Below, piece after piece: positions 34,870-46,900 of a DNA stretch of 64,000 bases. The notes under the pieces were generated by a model. That model was not told the DNA's origin. It saw nothing but the letters and a program-made list of their open reading frames with translations, and searched no databases. Every line of letters begins with the position of its first letter. Positions within the stretch are counted from its first letter, which is position 1. Source of the stretch: Atherinomorus stipes (Eukaryota; Chordata; Actinopteri; Atheriniformes; Atherinidae); the NCBI GenBank assembly GCA_023101725.1, contig JALJCO010012849.1, forward strand, positions 1,589,108 through 1,653,107. Reading direction: 5' to 3'. A program made the position numbers and the translations under genes.

Positions 34870-37034
34870 GACGCAAGTCACAGTTACACCTTTTTTTTCT
34901 AGGTTTCTCATCAGAAATTTAGGATTTAAGTGTCACAAGAGAAGCTGAATAATAATTTTCTTTATATAGTGACTGAATACAGATGACAGCCTTCAAAGAA
35001 TGGTCCTAAACTCTATTTCCACATTGGTTCTGGTGGCTTTGTTTTGGATTAAGATGAAGCTTCACTTATGTGACAGGTTTCTCAAGATCAGATAATACAC
35101 CTTTAATTAAATGAGGATTTTTTTTTTGGGGGGGGGGGGGGGGGGACTGTACTGAATTGTACTGCAAGTATAGATAAAACAACTGAGAAGAAAATGCCAA
35201 GATTCAGATTTTAAAAAAGATTAATGATGAAGACAGAAGAGAGAATTCCTTTTAGAAAATTTAATTTCAGTCTTGACTTCAAAATTGAGGTAGTTACACT
35301 TTGGATATGAGTGTCGGGAAAGAAAAAGTCAGAAATGCCCCACAAACCCTGCATTAAAAGGAAGTGGGTCAACAAAGATAACAGCAAAGATGATTCAGTC
35401 ACAGAAAACTGTCTTTAAAGGGTTTGTTTGCCTGCAAGGGGACCACATCACACTGGAGGAAGCTGCATTACCAAATATTCACTCTTGAAACAAAAACACT
35501 GCACAGCCAGAAACTGAATGAAGAGCTCTGCACAGGATTAAAGTCGGTACGGCTGATGAATCTGGACGAGGAAACTGAAACACTGTGGGGGAAAAAGCCA
35601 AGTGAAAGAATTTGTCTTCAGTCATAAAACGGCAAATCTGCAATAAAATAATTGTGGTCAGTTTCCAGCTGTGATGAAAATACATTTAATTAGTTCTTGA
35701 CATCATCCCCGAAGATAAAAGCTCTCACATGTTCACGGTGAGTACCCCAGTCGGAAACCTTTGAATCGCAATGCCATGCTGATTCGTAATGGAACAACAA
35801 GCAAAAGCAGTTTCAGAGCAAGTCATCCCAAACAATGCAGAAACATACACTTGTGCCAAAATGTGATGAAATTTTTTTTAACCACAAACAGTCCAGACAA
35901 GCTAAAGGAAGCCAGAAATATTTAACTCCTGAGGCTAGAACAACCTAGAAAGTCTAAGAAGTAGAGATGTGGTGCTGCGAGCATGTGAGTGTAGCACCTA
36001 ACCTAAGCTAAGTGATAGATTTAACAAGCACATAGCCTTTCATTGAGCAAGACTCAAGGCCTTTCTATTGGTACACAGGTGCTTTGAGTTAGTTGCTATC
36101 AGCTGTGTATAAGTTTCACTGAAAGCCAAAAATCAGCCCAAAAGTTTGCAGGATTTGTCCTCTGGAGAACAGAAATCTTTTTATGATATTTCATGGCAAT
36201 CCAGCCAGAAGCCTTTCAGATATTTCAGACCCTGCACAGCTGATCAGAACTGACAGAACCTGCATTCTCCCCAGCTGAGCTCCTGGCTAGATAGAAATTC
36301 TTCCTGCAGTCCACTTACACTATACTGTAAAATGTCTTATTCATGATATGTTGGAAACGCAGCCCAGCTCCTGGGTGGAAAGTGCCTGAGAACAGATTCC
36401 AGGGCAAGAAAAGCAGACAACAGCAAATACAGCAACATGTCACAGAGATGCTGAAATACAGCCTGTCTCCTGGTCTCCTGTGGAGGTTCAAAGAAGGCCT
36501 GCTGATCCCAGATCATATGGTGCAAACTCCAGATGGGCAATCCACGAAATAGAAATCCCTTTAAAACATGAATAACCCACAAGAATCTAAGGATAAGTCT
36601 GAGAAGCCAAAACATGCTGGTAATTTAGAAATTAGGTCCAGATTGGATCATGTACATGTGTGGTCCACTCACACCCTAAAGACAGGAAAACAAAGCTGCT
36701 GGAAGGTTTTGTCACGTGATTGTTAGCTATTGAGATCAAGTGTAAAGAACAGCAAAAGAACTTCTGTTTAATGACTATGCCAATATTTTTTTTTTCTGCG
36801 TCATTATGTTATCATTAGCTAAATTCTCCGCTTGTGGTGGTCCATCTGAAATTGATTTTGTAATAATGAGCCTCCCAGTGAGGTATTTTTGGGGATCTTT
36901 CCTGAATTGACTCACACATATCTTGACAATGATGACAATGGATGCCAGCAAGAGAAACAAAACTATATAGTATGGAACTATAAGTATAGAAATACAGAAT
37001 GTAGCAATATAGAGTTAAGTGAGTAATATGCTCA

Positions 37035-37630
37035 CAAGACAAAGGCCCTGATCTACGAAAGATTTGCGAGTACTAAAACGAGTGCTATCTTCATTGCACA
37101 TGCAATAACCCGCAGCGCAGGAGCTGATTATGAACAAGGCACAAGGAGGTTTGCGCCTGTAAACGGGCAAAATAACTCCACTTTCCAGTTTGCGGGTCTG
37201 CTGTAGATGAATATGCAATCTGGCCGTTTCTGTGAGAACGTGAAAATTTTGGGAGGAGACGATGCAAACAACTCAGCTTTGCACACGCAATGTGATTTAT
37301 TAACTGTGCAACGGAAAGCGGGTGCAAAAAATTGCATGTATTTTAGCACGTCTGCTATTTTAGCAGGTGTTAAAGGGAATAGAGGCAGAAATTGCGAAAG
37401 AATAAACATGCATGTCCAGTTTTTATATGCTAATGGGTGATGAAGCATTAAAAACCAAAAAGAACCGTTGCCTTGAACAGACTCTGTGCTGAATAATACG
37501 CTACGATTCAGTGGCCAAACTCCCCCACAGTACTGCGGATGTGACGTCAAATGATGCTGCATACGCATCCCCGACAGTTTTGGTACAGGAAGGAGACGGT
37601 CGCGGTGAATTCAAACACTGTAAGGGATAG
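37035..37630. mobile_element. Possible Harbinger-like fragment
   Basis: GGCCCTGATCTACGAAAGATTTGCG resembles termini (GGCCCTGATTTACTAAAG) common in fish; the stretch is rich in TTTGCG and TGCAAA words. No opposite terminus was found. Confidence 0.3.
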
Positions 37631-40109
37631 TTTTGGATTCTTCTGCTGTCAGAAAACGGTCCAGATCAACTGAAAGACACTAAAAAGTGTCACTACGAAG
37701 AAAAAGACTTTATCAGCGTAGTAAACAACGTTATCGCATCAGTTTGTGCACGCTCCCGTGCCCCCTTTGCTGTTGGCTGCAGTTACCTGCAGCGTCAGTC
37801 GCGTCACTCGTGAGTCTAATTTCTTTTGCCTCCAGTCCCTTTAACTGGAAGCTTCATGCACAAATGACAAGAAGTGTGCTCCCTACAGGACTGCAGACAT
37901 GCAGCATTGGGTCAAAATGATTTCTCATGAGGTGTGCGGGCAACACATCAAGTTTTCATTATTTACAAAACAATCAACACTGCAAACATCTATATTTAAC
38001 ACAGACTTATTCTGGATAAACCCATGAGAAAATTTCAGTTACTGCTGTTTAACTGTAATTAAAGCTGACATTAATTATGTTGTTTTATTTTCTTTATTTT
38101 CCCACTACCATATCTTTCTATTTACTGTCGATCAGCTCCCGCATGCTCCTCCTCTCCAGACCGATTCCTCCTCTCCAAACTGCTGCTGCTCTGAGGTTGC
38201 TGACCTACGTGAAGCCCCTTCGAAGTTGACCAGTTCCGACCACTCTGAGTCAGAGCAGTCGGAGCCAGTGTTCGTAGCCACTCTGTGGTCGCTGCCAGTG
38301 GTCACGGCCTGCAGCTACTGTTTGCGGCCGCTGTCAAGAGTGGTTGCAGACGGGCTGCTACCACTTTCAGAATGGTTGATGAATGTTTTTACTGCTTGGA
38401 GATTGGTGACTTTGAGAGGATGTGCACCACTGACACTACAAGCAAAAACAAGCTACAGAAGGTGGACTTCATTAACATGAGAGCACATATTTGAAAACAG
38501 TTATACTCTTGGCCTAACGCATTGAAACAATTTCAGCATTAATATAATTTATCAGTCGTTACTGGGAAAAATTTAATCTGAAAATAAAAAAATATGTTGT
38601 TATAATTGCAGGGATATATTCTTAACATATTTACTGAAGTTTGTAAGGCATACAAATGTGAAAAAGTAATGTGAAGCAGCTGTGGCTGAGGAGGAGTCCG
38701 CTGCAAGGTTGGTGGTTGTCATGGTCTTGTGATTTTGTTGTGTTCTTGATCTAATTAAAGATGATCTGCTTTTGCTCTGTATTTACTTTTGCCTCCTGTT
38801 CTGTATTCCTGTTTCATTTCCTAAATCCGTTCCCCGGTTTGTTGCTCTTAGTCTCATTCTTTGTTTGGATGATGTGCTCAGGTACTCACTCACTTGCAAA
38901 AGCTCAAGGTCAGATACCTGTTTGTGCATTTCATACATAATTTGAATGAGGTGGTTCTTTCAATGTGCCAGATATTTGCAGTCATGTGTCGTATAAACAT
39001 GCAGACAGACAGGAACACACCAAATCCGATGATGGATAACAGAAGTGCAGTGTTTTGGATTGAGAACACGTTCTTATTTACCTTTCTTCACAACAGACAT
39101 ACGCTACGATATAAATCTGTGTTCATCATCTGTTTTTTGTTTTATTATATTGCGTGCGACTACACAAGCTTGAGCTTAAATTATATAATAATCTTCAACA
39201 TAGAAAATACCTGTTTTCAGTCGTTGTTTGAATGGAAATAGATCAAAAATGTTCATTACAAACTAACTACTCTGAACAGGTTAAAGCTTGACAACTTGAA
39301 TTTTGCACATGGTTCCTTTACATAAATTACTAATGATGCCTCAAGTTCTGAATCTCAGGCAAAAAAAAAAAAAAAAAAAAAAAAAAGATTTAACCGCGGT
39401 GACTGAGACATCCGAGTATCATTTATTCACCAGGCATTCTCAAAATCTAAAAAAAAGGACAAAAACAAGAGAAACTGTTGGCTCTCGCTAGCATGCTACA
39501 GTATTGCTGGTTCCAGGTCATAAAGCATGATTCGTGGTCTATTTTAAGCGATGTATAGTTTCTGTACACTGCTACCATGTGATGAATCTGTAGGATATTT
39601 TAAAGAAAGAAAGTCTCAGTTGAAACAGTATGACAAAATGTGGTGTGCTGTTTGATAACTGTCGTGTTATCCTTTACAAGTTTGAGGTGAGCACGGGAAA
39701 TCTATGCAACAAATGCAAGGGCTTGTTTACGCTCCACATTAAATGTGCATATGCATGAGGACAGAGCTTTCTGTCTCTGTCCTGAGTTCACACCATACAT
39801 TTTCATGCTGCATACAAGGTTTCTGTGTACGCAGGACCTGCTTTGTTCTTGTTCCTTCCACCTTGAGAAAACGAACAAGCTTTTCTTTCCTCAAGTTAAT
39901 TCATGACATTAGTGAAAAGCTTCACAAATGCCCTTCAGTTAGTGTAAAAGGAAAGATAATAAAATTCTTTGATGCAACGTCTGTTTTCTGACACAAAGTC
40001 TACTTGGAGAACAAAATGTGGCAGTTACTCATTAATTTATTGAATGTGTCATTGTACTTATTTTTCCTTTTACCCATAATACTTGCTATTTTTTGCCCCA
40101 TTTGTGGGG

Positions 40110-40278
40110 ACCTGTGTGTTTACAGTCTTGCTCAGGTGTTAATCTATTAAAATGGCACTCAGGCAGCACTTCACGATTGCTGGAAGTTGATGCTGACTGT
40201 GTTTTGATGCTGTTTTTATGCAACAAATACTGTGATACTGTTCCCCTGGGATAAATAAAGTTGCCTGAATCTGAATCA
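40110..40278 (+). repeat. LINE 3' tail
   Basis: TTCCCCTGGGATAAATAAAG followed by (TTGCC)TGAATCTGAATC is a typical L2/Rex-like tail with a short simple-repeat end. Confidence 0.55.
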
Positions 40279-41389
40279 TTTATTTGTCTGATGCTCATCT
40301 TTGCTCTTTTTCATCTCCACCACATCCGTTTTTTTATACTTTCCCTTTAGATTTATGTTCATGCCAAGATTTGTATTTTGCAATGCTTAGAATTTATGCT
40401 CTCCGGACTGCCTCTGCAGCTACTGTGTTCTTAATCATTATCTCCCCTCATCCGATGCCACTGTGGCTAATTGGCAGTTTCATGATGATTTCTGTTGGGT
40501 CCCTTACAAATTTGGCTGGTGTTCAGATTGAATTATTTTTTTAAAAGCCCATTTGTGCAGAACAACGTCCAGACTAGTACTGCAGTTAAGTTTTAAGCTT
40601 TGATCCCTCTACATATTGCACGCTTTACAATGCTCAGTTGGTGCTTTTTTTTGTCAGAAGATATCAATGAACGTGCAAGATGTGGTCACCATGTAAACAT
40701 TTCACTTTCCACTCGAGTGGCCGGATGCAACCAGCCACCTGAGGCAATTCTCCCTCCCCAAATGTCAAGGGTGATGGAGACCACACAAAGTAAAACTGGC
40801 CTAAAATGCACCTTTACTGTATGGAATGCTTTTTTTGCCTCTCAGCAGTAAATAATCCAGTCCCCTGCTGAAAATGATGATGAATGTGAAATTAGTCAAG
40901 AAAAATATGACTTTTAAGAGGAAAAGTAGGTTGTCAGGTCACACACGACTTATGAATGCCATTGCAGTGCACAATAAACAATGCAGAGGAGCTCAGCAGG
41001 AATTTACAACTCTCTATTAGCTCTATGTCTTCACAGCAAAGTAAATAATGGCCTGTGCTGCAACTTTACTGTTTTATTTACTGATAATGGATTTGAGTTG
41101 TTTAAATTGATTGTTCAGTAACTCACTTAAGTCAGTGAAGGAAGCTTCTCAGCAGCAAAGTTTATGAGAAACAGGAAGAAGGTCACAGGAGAGGCCTCCA
41201 CGTCAATTTGGACTAAAAAAAAAAGAGCAAGTCCACATTTTTGTTAAAAGTGAGACCGTAATAAACAAAGCTGCAGAAAGCGCTGGGTCTCATTCACCAG
41301 TATCTTTTCCCATACAAAACTTGGAAAAGGGGCTTTTTCTTACGCTGGAACTGTTTGCAGGAACGCTGGAAATTATCTGAACTCATTTC

Positions 41390-41578
41390 TTTGAATGTTT
41401 TTAGGAGCACTTGAAACTGCCTCCTTGAATTGTAACTGTTTAATCATTTTTATTGTATATTTTGTATAATGTCTTGCAAATTGTAACTGCTGCCTCTTGG
41501 CCAGGACTCGCTTGGAAAAGAGGTTTTTAATCTCAATGGGACTTTCCTGGTAAAATAAAGGTTAAAATATTAAAATAA
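41390..41578 (+). repeat. LINE 3' end fragment
   Basis: GCCTCTTGGCCAGGACTCGC, then TTTTTAATCTCAATGGGACT and CCTGGTAAAATAAAGG, is a frequent fish LINE end with an AATAAAA tail. Confidence 0.5.
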
Positions 41579-42000
41579 AACTCTCCTTACCAATCTTCTA
41601 AAATTTGCTCTTAAGTCATTTATGAAAACCCTCCATTAGACTCGTGAAAGTTTTCAAAGACTGCAAAGTTGTTTGTATTTCTCCTCCCAAATTGAAATGA
41701 TGAACTAGCTGATCTGCTTTTGCATTAAAGGAGTAATCACCTGGTCTTTTAATCTGCCCACTCTCCTTACAATGTCTTAAAATAATATCTAAAAACTTGT
41801 TAGAAAAAAAAAAAAAATCAAACAAAGTGCATATTCTGACCCTTTGCTCATACCCCCACTTTCTCTCGTGATAGTTCATACGAGGTTTTGACTGACATGA
41901 ATGTTCATTTAAATAATGTAAATGAGGCGCGCGCTGATTGGCCGCAGGAAGGACAGAGCTGAAATCAGGACCGGCCCAGTTCATGCATGCATTACCCGAC

Positions 42001-42929
42001 CAGTGTTGCCAGGTGTACGATAATTATCGTATTTGTACGATAATTTGGCGCTCTGTACGATGTACGATCAATAATCCTAAAAAGGCAAATGTACGATAAT
42101 TTGACCATTTCATATTAATGTGAGCAAAACTGTCAGCTGGCAAATTTTTTGTGAACCCTGAAGGTTCCATCAGTTCCCATGTGACATGTTACCAGCCAAT
42201 CATGCTTTGCTGAGCGTGAGATGCGAGTGACGTCCATGTGTTGATTGGCTGCATGGTAAGCTGCACCCGCCCTAGGAGACGCTCAGACAGGAAGGCGAGC
42301 GAGATTCAAAACCAAAACAACACGAAGGAAGAGGAGGACATATTAGTATAAATAATAAATGAGTAGAAGCCAGATTGACTGATGGAGCGCGAGAAACGTG
42401 GCCTCCATCTTGGACCAGTCACAGCTCAGTTAATAACTACTGTTGACGAACGATGCCAGAGCTGCGCAGCATCTTCTGCTGTAATCGGCACAGCATCGAA
42501 AGCAGCAAACTGGGAGTTACTTTTCACAAGTAAGACTGAGCATCAATATAAGTTGTGTTTAGTGGTTAAAATATTTACCGGCCTGTAATAATCTATCTAC
42601 CAGTGACATCATGCCAAGCGAGTCAGGCTCACTCACATTTGGTGGTCGCTGTTGAAGTTATGTCATGAAAATGAATATGAAACTTCATAAACCCTACATA
42701 CATATCGTCTGTGTAGATAACACCTGATATTATGACGCCGTTAACCCATTCGACTGACGCAGCAAAGTCAAGAGTGCCTGTGAGCGCTTTTAAACACTAG
42801 AGTGACAATATTTCACGCATCAGTGGGGTTGTTATTTTACTTATGACGGGTGTACAATAATTTCCCTCAAAATACGATAATTTTGAGTCTCTGGTACGAT
42901 AATTCTATATTTCCCACCTGGCAACACTG
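42001..42929. mobile_element. hAT element, 929 bp, with subterminal TACGATAATT repeats
   Basis: A perfect 15-bp inverted repeat CAGTGTTGCCAGGTG marks the ends. Flanks TACCCGAC (41993-42000) and TATCCGAC (42930-42937) match at 7 of 8. TACGATAATT occurs three times near the left end (42016, 42036, 42092) and twice near the right (42873, 42895), all on the + strand. Only a short ORF from 42382 is present, so it is non-autonomous. Confidence 0.9.
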
Positions 42930-43006
42930 TATCCGACTCTGTACCTAACGGGACTGCAGCATTTGGGATTCCGTACATGTTTGAACCAGTCTGATCCTGA
43001 GAATGA

Positions 43007-43146
43007 GGATGAAGCACGTCTTGCTTCTTTTTTTTTTGTAGGTGAGCCTGCATCCTAGAAAAAGACGTGGGTCTGAGAAAAGCACAGTCCTCGCCGCACA
43101 ACTTGCACCTCACCACCTTATCATTAACTTTTATAAAACTCCCCAT
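43007..43146 (-). pseudogene. BED-type zinc-finger-like N-terminus of a transposon gene
   Basis: The minus frame starting at 43146 reads MGSFIKVNDKVVRCKLCGED, then a lysine-rich stretch after MQAHL. CxxC followed by spaced His fits a BED-like DNA-binding finger, as in hAT and ZBED proteins. The frame then runs into unrelated sequence, including the hAT end at 42929, so the gene is broken. Confidence 0.4.
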
Positions 43147-43634
43147 GTTCTTCGCCGCTGCAGCCGTGCTCTCTGTCGCCTGTCACGCGCACACGCTCCC
43201 GCCACGTGTGAGGCTGAATGAGTCAAGTTTAGAAAAAGTGGAATAGTTTTAGGGATGTCCCGATTCCACTTTCTTGCCAACAAAGTACAAGTATTGACAT
43301 TTGAGCATAGACCGCGGAACTGGGGGGGCCAGCCAGGCCACGGCCCTGGTAACTTTTGTACCTTGGTAAAGAAAAAAAATTGCCTAAATAAATAACTGAA
43401 AGCTAGTTGCATTGTTGTCCTTATGACCCAAGTCACAGCGCACCTTCTCTCTCTCTCACCCTGCGCCCTCCCCTGCCCCGTTGAAAACTTTCCCTGCAGC
43501 CTGTTATATAGGTTACGTAGGCTGCATAGAAATATCAAATATGTGCCTATCAAGTGCATTGTTTATCAATACGTCATCATGCAAGCGTTGCGAGCCAACG
43601 TCAAAACGTTGATTTCAAAGCTAGCTTGTCATTA

Positions 43635-45412
43635 GCTGGGTTTCCATTACACTTTTTCGAAAAATAAAAGCGATATTTCTTAAATTTAGAAAAAGTACAA
43701 TTGACCTATGGCTAAGCCCCGCCCCCTCCACTCACTCGGACAAACAACATTCGGTGACAGGCGCTATGTGACATTTCGGGAGATGACAGCTGTCAACACG
43801 GACAACAGACGCGTGATCAGACAGAGAGATCATGAAGAGATAAATTAAAAAACATAAAAACAATACAAACAAACAAAAAGAAATTGTTCAGAAGTCTTAA
43901 ACTGGGAGTAGAAATCAGCCTGTGAGCCTCTGGATGTGACTCGTGTCGCTCCCTCAGTTTCTTGCCCAAACTACCGCACGGCTGCTGTTGTTGTGCCAAA
44001 AAGTGATCATCTGACACAAACTGATCAAACAGCCACGGAAGCGGAGCAGTCTGGCTGAAGCCAGAGGCGTGTCGTTATCGACGTTATTACACGACACCTG
44101 TACTACACGACGGCGTCTTATGTACCGTTACCACGTACCAAAACTAGCATGTTTAGCTAGCGTTAGCCAACTTAAACTAACGTTAGGGAAGGTAACTTCA
44201 TATTTTTTTCAAGCAAAGTGACAACATGTTTCCTCAAATACGATGTTGCCTTACCTTAGAACAGATGTAGACATCCTTGTTCATTTTATCCACGTTCAGT
44301 TGATGTTGTGGTCTGCCGCATAACTTTGGCTTGATGTGACTTGGTAAAAGGCAAAAAAAATACGCCATGTCACCCAGCCTCTCAGGATACCTAGTGTCAG
44401 AGTTGCATGTACCCCATGCACACGTTTGACCATTTTAAACTAAAAAGAACACATAAAAACGAACAAAAACGGACTAACTTCAATGCATTTCAATGGACGT
44501 TCAAGCTGAGAATGTCCGAGTGTATGGGAAAGCTGTGCGCACTGTGATTGGCTCATCGCGTTTGGGGGCGTGGTTTAGCCATAGGTCAATTGCGATATGC
44601 AGGTGTTTCCATTGAATGGTATCAGCCGTATCAGCCCCGCAAGACTCCACTTTGAGGATGATGGAGATATAAACATGTTGTTTTTCAGAGCTGCTCCTCA
44701 TAAGGAGATGAAAGCAGCGGATGATGATTCAGAGGTCAAGTCCATAGGCTATGTACGGAGCCTCTGATCACATCAGCAAGAAAAACACTCGTGGAGACTT
44801 CCAGGACAGACGCCCAAAACGTTACACAAATGAAAAACCCCTCAGAATCAACTTCTGGAGTGTGGATGTCATTTCTGGATTTTTATTCCACTTTTATCGG
44901 CACCAGTTCCCGACTGATGTGGTAAAACAGCCGCTGATATAAAGGCGCAGCCATACAATGTTATCTGTGGTCACGTTTTATTAAATCCTGCTGACGTATA
45001 ATTAACATGTGGGAACGAGATAACCAAGTCGTGGTGTTACAAATGTATGGAAACGACATAAACAGCTGGTGTCCAGTCGTTAATACATGAAGAACTTCAA
45101 CCATCTATATAATGTCCAAAATGAACTCAGCTTGCTGAGTTACGGCGATTTGGGGATTTTTCATATATGTGACTGATAAAACTTCCCCCATCACTCAGAT
45201 TTCACAGTTAATGCTTGTAAATGATCATATTAATCATAATTAAGGAGGAATAACTGGATTCTAACCCCCCCTACGTCATGCCTGATGTCGAATAGGCCTA
45301 ATTGCGAAAAAAATGTTTCCATGTTTTTTTTCGAAATGTAGGTGTTTCCATTAGCGGTTTTTAATTGCGATATTTAGGTTTTGTGCAATTCCAGGTGTAT
45401 TGGAAACCCAGC
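43635..45412. mobile_element. TA-flanked DNA element with 18-bp inverted ends
   Basis: GCTGGGTTTCCATTACAC at the left matches the inverted right end GCTGGGTTTCCAATACAC with one mismatch, and TA flanks each side (43633-43634, 45413-45414). Inside, an 18-bp inverted pair CAATTGACCTATGGCTAA (43698-43715 and 44575-44592) suggests a further element within it. No intact ORF was seen. Confidence 0.65.
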
Positions 45413-46639
45413 TATTGTTGACATCGTGAAAATGAAGAGACAGACATCTATTTTTAACTTTTTTGACAACCAAGCCAAAACTACAAAAGCAGGATGAAAA
45501 AAATACTCCTCCTTCCTCAGAGACACAACAAACATCATCTTTTGTAAGAAAGAGAAAAAAAAAGGTGCAGGCAAGTAAACATTTCACCCTAACACCAATA
45601 AACATGTTTTAACTAGAAAAATGCAATTTCCAGGTGATTACTCCTTTAAGTAAACACCCAGAAAAGAAAATATTTTAAGGCTGAGTGACTTTGAGCTGCA
45701 GATTTTCATTAATGCTACAGTCTTTGGAAAAGGTTCATGAGTAGGAACAAAGGAGAGGAACAAATTAATCTGTAAGAGGAGTTGATAAATGAGGCCCATT
45801 GTTTTCACATTTGAGGTCTATCATTAAAAAAAAAAAAAACTTCAGGATAGTAAGAACTGTTGTGGTATTTGTTCGATTTCATCTCTAACAAAAAGACGTG
45901 TGTTGGCTCCCAGGGTAAAAAGTTGATCCCATCATGGCTCTGCTCGCACCAGACACCACAAAACATAACGCTGTGACAGAAGTTGGTGTCTTACTTCTCC
46001 TTTCCTTGTGGCAACATGTTCCTGGACAAGACAATGAAACCCAAGTTCCCTCTGCTGTGTTCACTGGTGTGTGATTGTAGTGGATGCATCACAGAGGAAG
46101 AAAAAAAGAAGCACCCACACCCAGGCTACATCCCAAAAAGTGTTTTATGTATGAATGGAACGACAAATGCAGCTCATTGAGAAAAAAATAAAAATAAAAA
46201 AAACCAGATGGAGTCTGAAACTACCACCTAAAGCACACCGTTTGATGTTTTACCTCTTAGTTTTACAATTTGCTGCTGTGCCTTCTGCAGCAGAAACGCA
46301 TTTTCAAAGACAACCAGAAATTCCTTATAAGGGTAATAATTGCAAATCCTGTTTGTGCCTCATCAAGTGGAGCGAAATTTAACAGATTAGTTCTGCAGCT
46401 TCTATCAGAAAATTATATTAACGTGTTTCCCAACAGGCTCTTTTGTAAGTGATTCGAATTTATCATTTCCTCTTGGAGCAATGCTCATGAATGAAGCATT
46501 TACAAGCGTGGAGCGGATCATCACCCACTCCATTTTTGGTATTTCTGAGATACAGGCTACCACTTTCACGTTTTTGTTTTATCTGCTGAATAGACGCAAT
46601 CCTCTGCCCTTCTCTTTGTCTTCCTCGTCCCTCCTCCGC

Positions 46640-46900
46640 TTCCTTCCGTCGCTGGAAGCGGCGGCTGCGTTGGTGGTGGTGCGGGTCGTGTCTGACGCCT
46701 TGCCTGCCTGTTGAGTTGTGGGCAGGACGCACGTGCGGTGAACTCACGTGCAGCTCGGTGGCAGACAGACGATCACGCTCTCCCGTCGGAGAGTCATCGT
46801 GAGCTAAAAATAGCTCCCCGGGCGGAGGAGGGAGAGGACGACAGCAGAAAGAAATAGAAACTTTGGGGTTATTTTTACCTCCTACACGTTCATGTGCTGC
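46640..46900. promoter_or_regulatory. Promoter/enhancer-like segment with E-boxes and a MEF2 site
   Basis: Within a CpG-containing patch, CACGTG occurs at 46730-46735 and 46745-46750, and CTAAAAATAG, a perfect MEF2-type consensus, at 46804-46813. Direction and target are unknown; no coding first exon is visible downstream before the retrovirus. Confidence 0.4.

Larger units (their letters stand above)
41725..45649. mobile_element. TTAA-bounded DNA transposon hosting other elements
   Basis: A perfect 20-bp inverted repeat TTAAAGGAGTAATCACCTGG lies at 41725-41744 and inverted at 45630-45649, with TTAA at both outer ends. The 3.9-kb interior contains a hAT copy (42001-42929), a TA-flanked element (43635-45412) and a minus-strand BED-finger-like ORF start (43007-43146). 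The terminus resembles that of the 4-792 element. Confidence 0.7.
28680..46400. other. Intergenic stretch without a recognised gene
   Basis: Outside the listed repeats I see no exon, RNA gene or convincing promoter. Short ORFs here lack family similarity. A 9-T/18-G run lies at 35119-35145 and a 26-A run at 39361-39386. Confidence 0.6.

Noticed and set aside
38226..38480. 84-codon ORF as a gene
   Set aside because: No recognisable domain, no splice or promoter context; the alternative frame is equally open.
46463..46747. 94-codon minus-strand ORF over the promoter-like patch
   Set aside because: Basic low-complexity sequence from a GC-rich strand, without family similarity.
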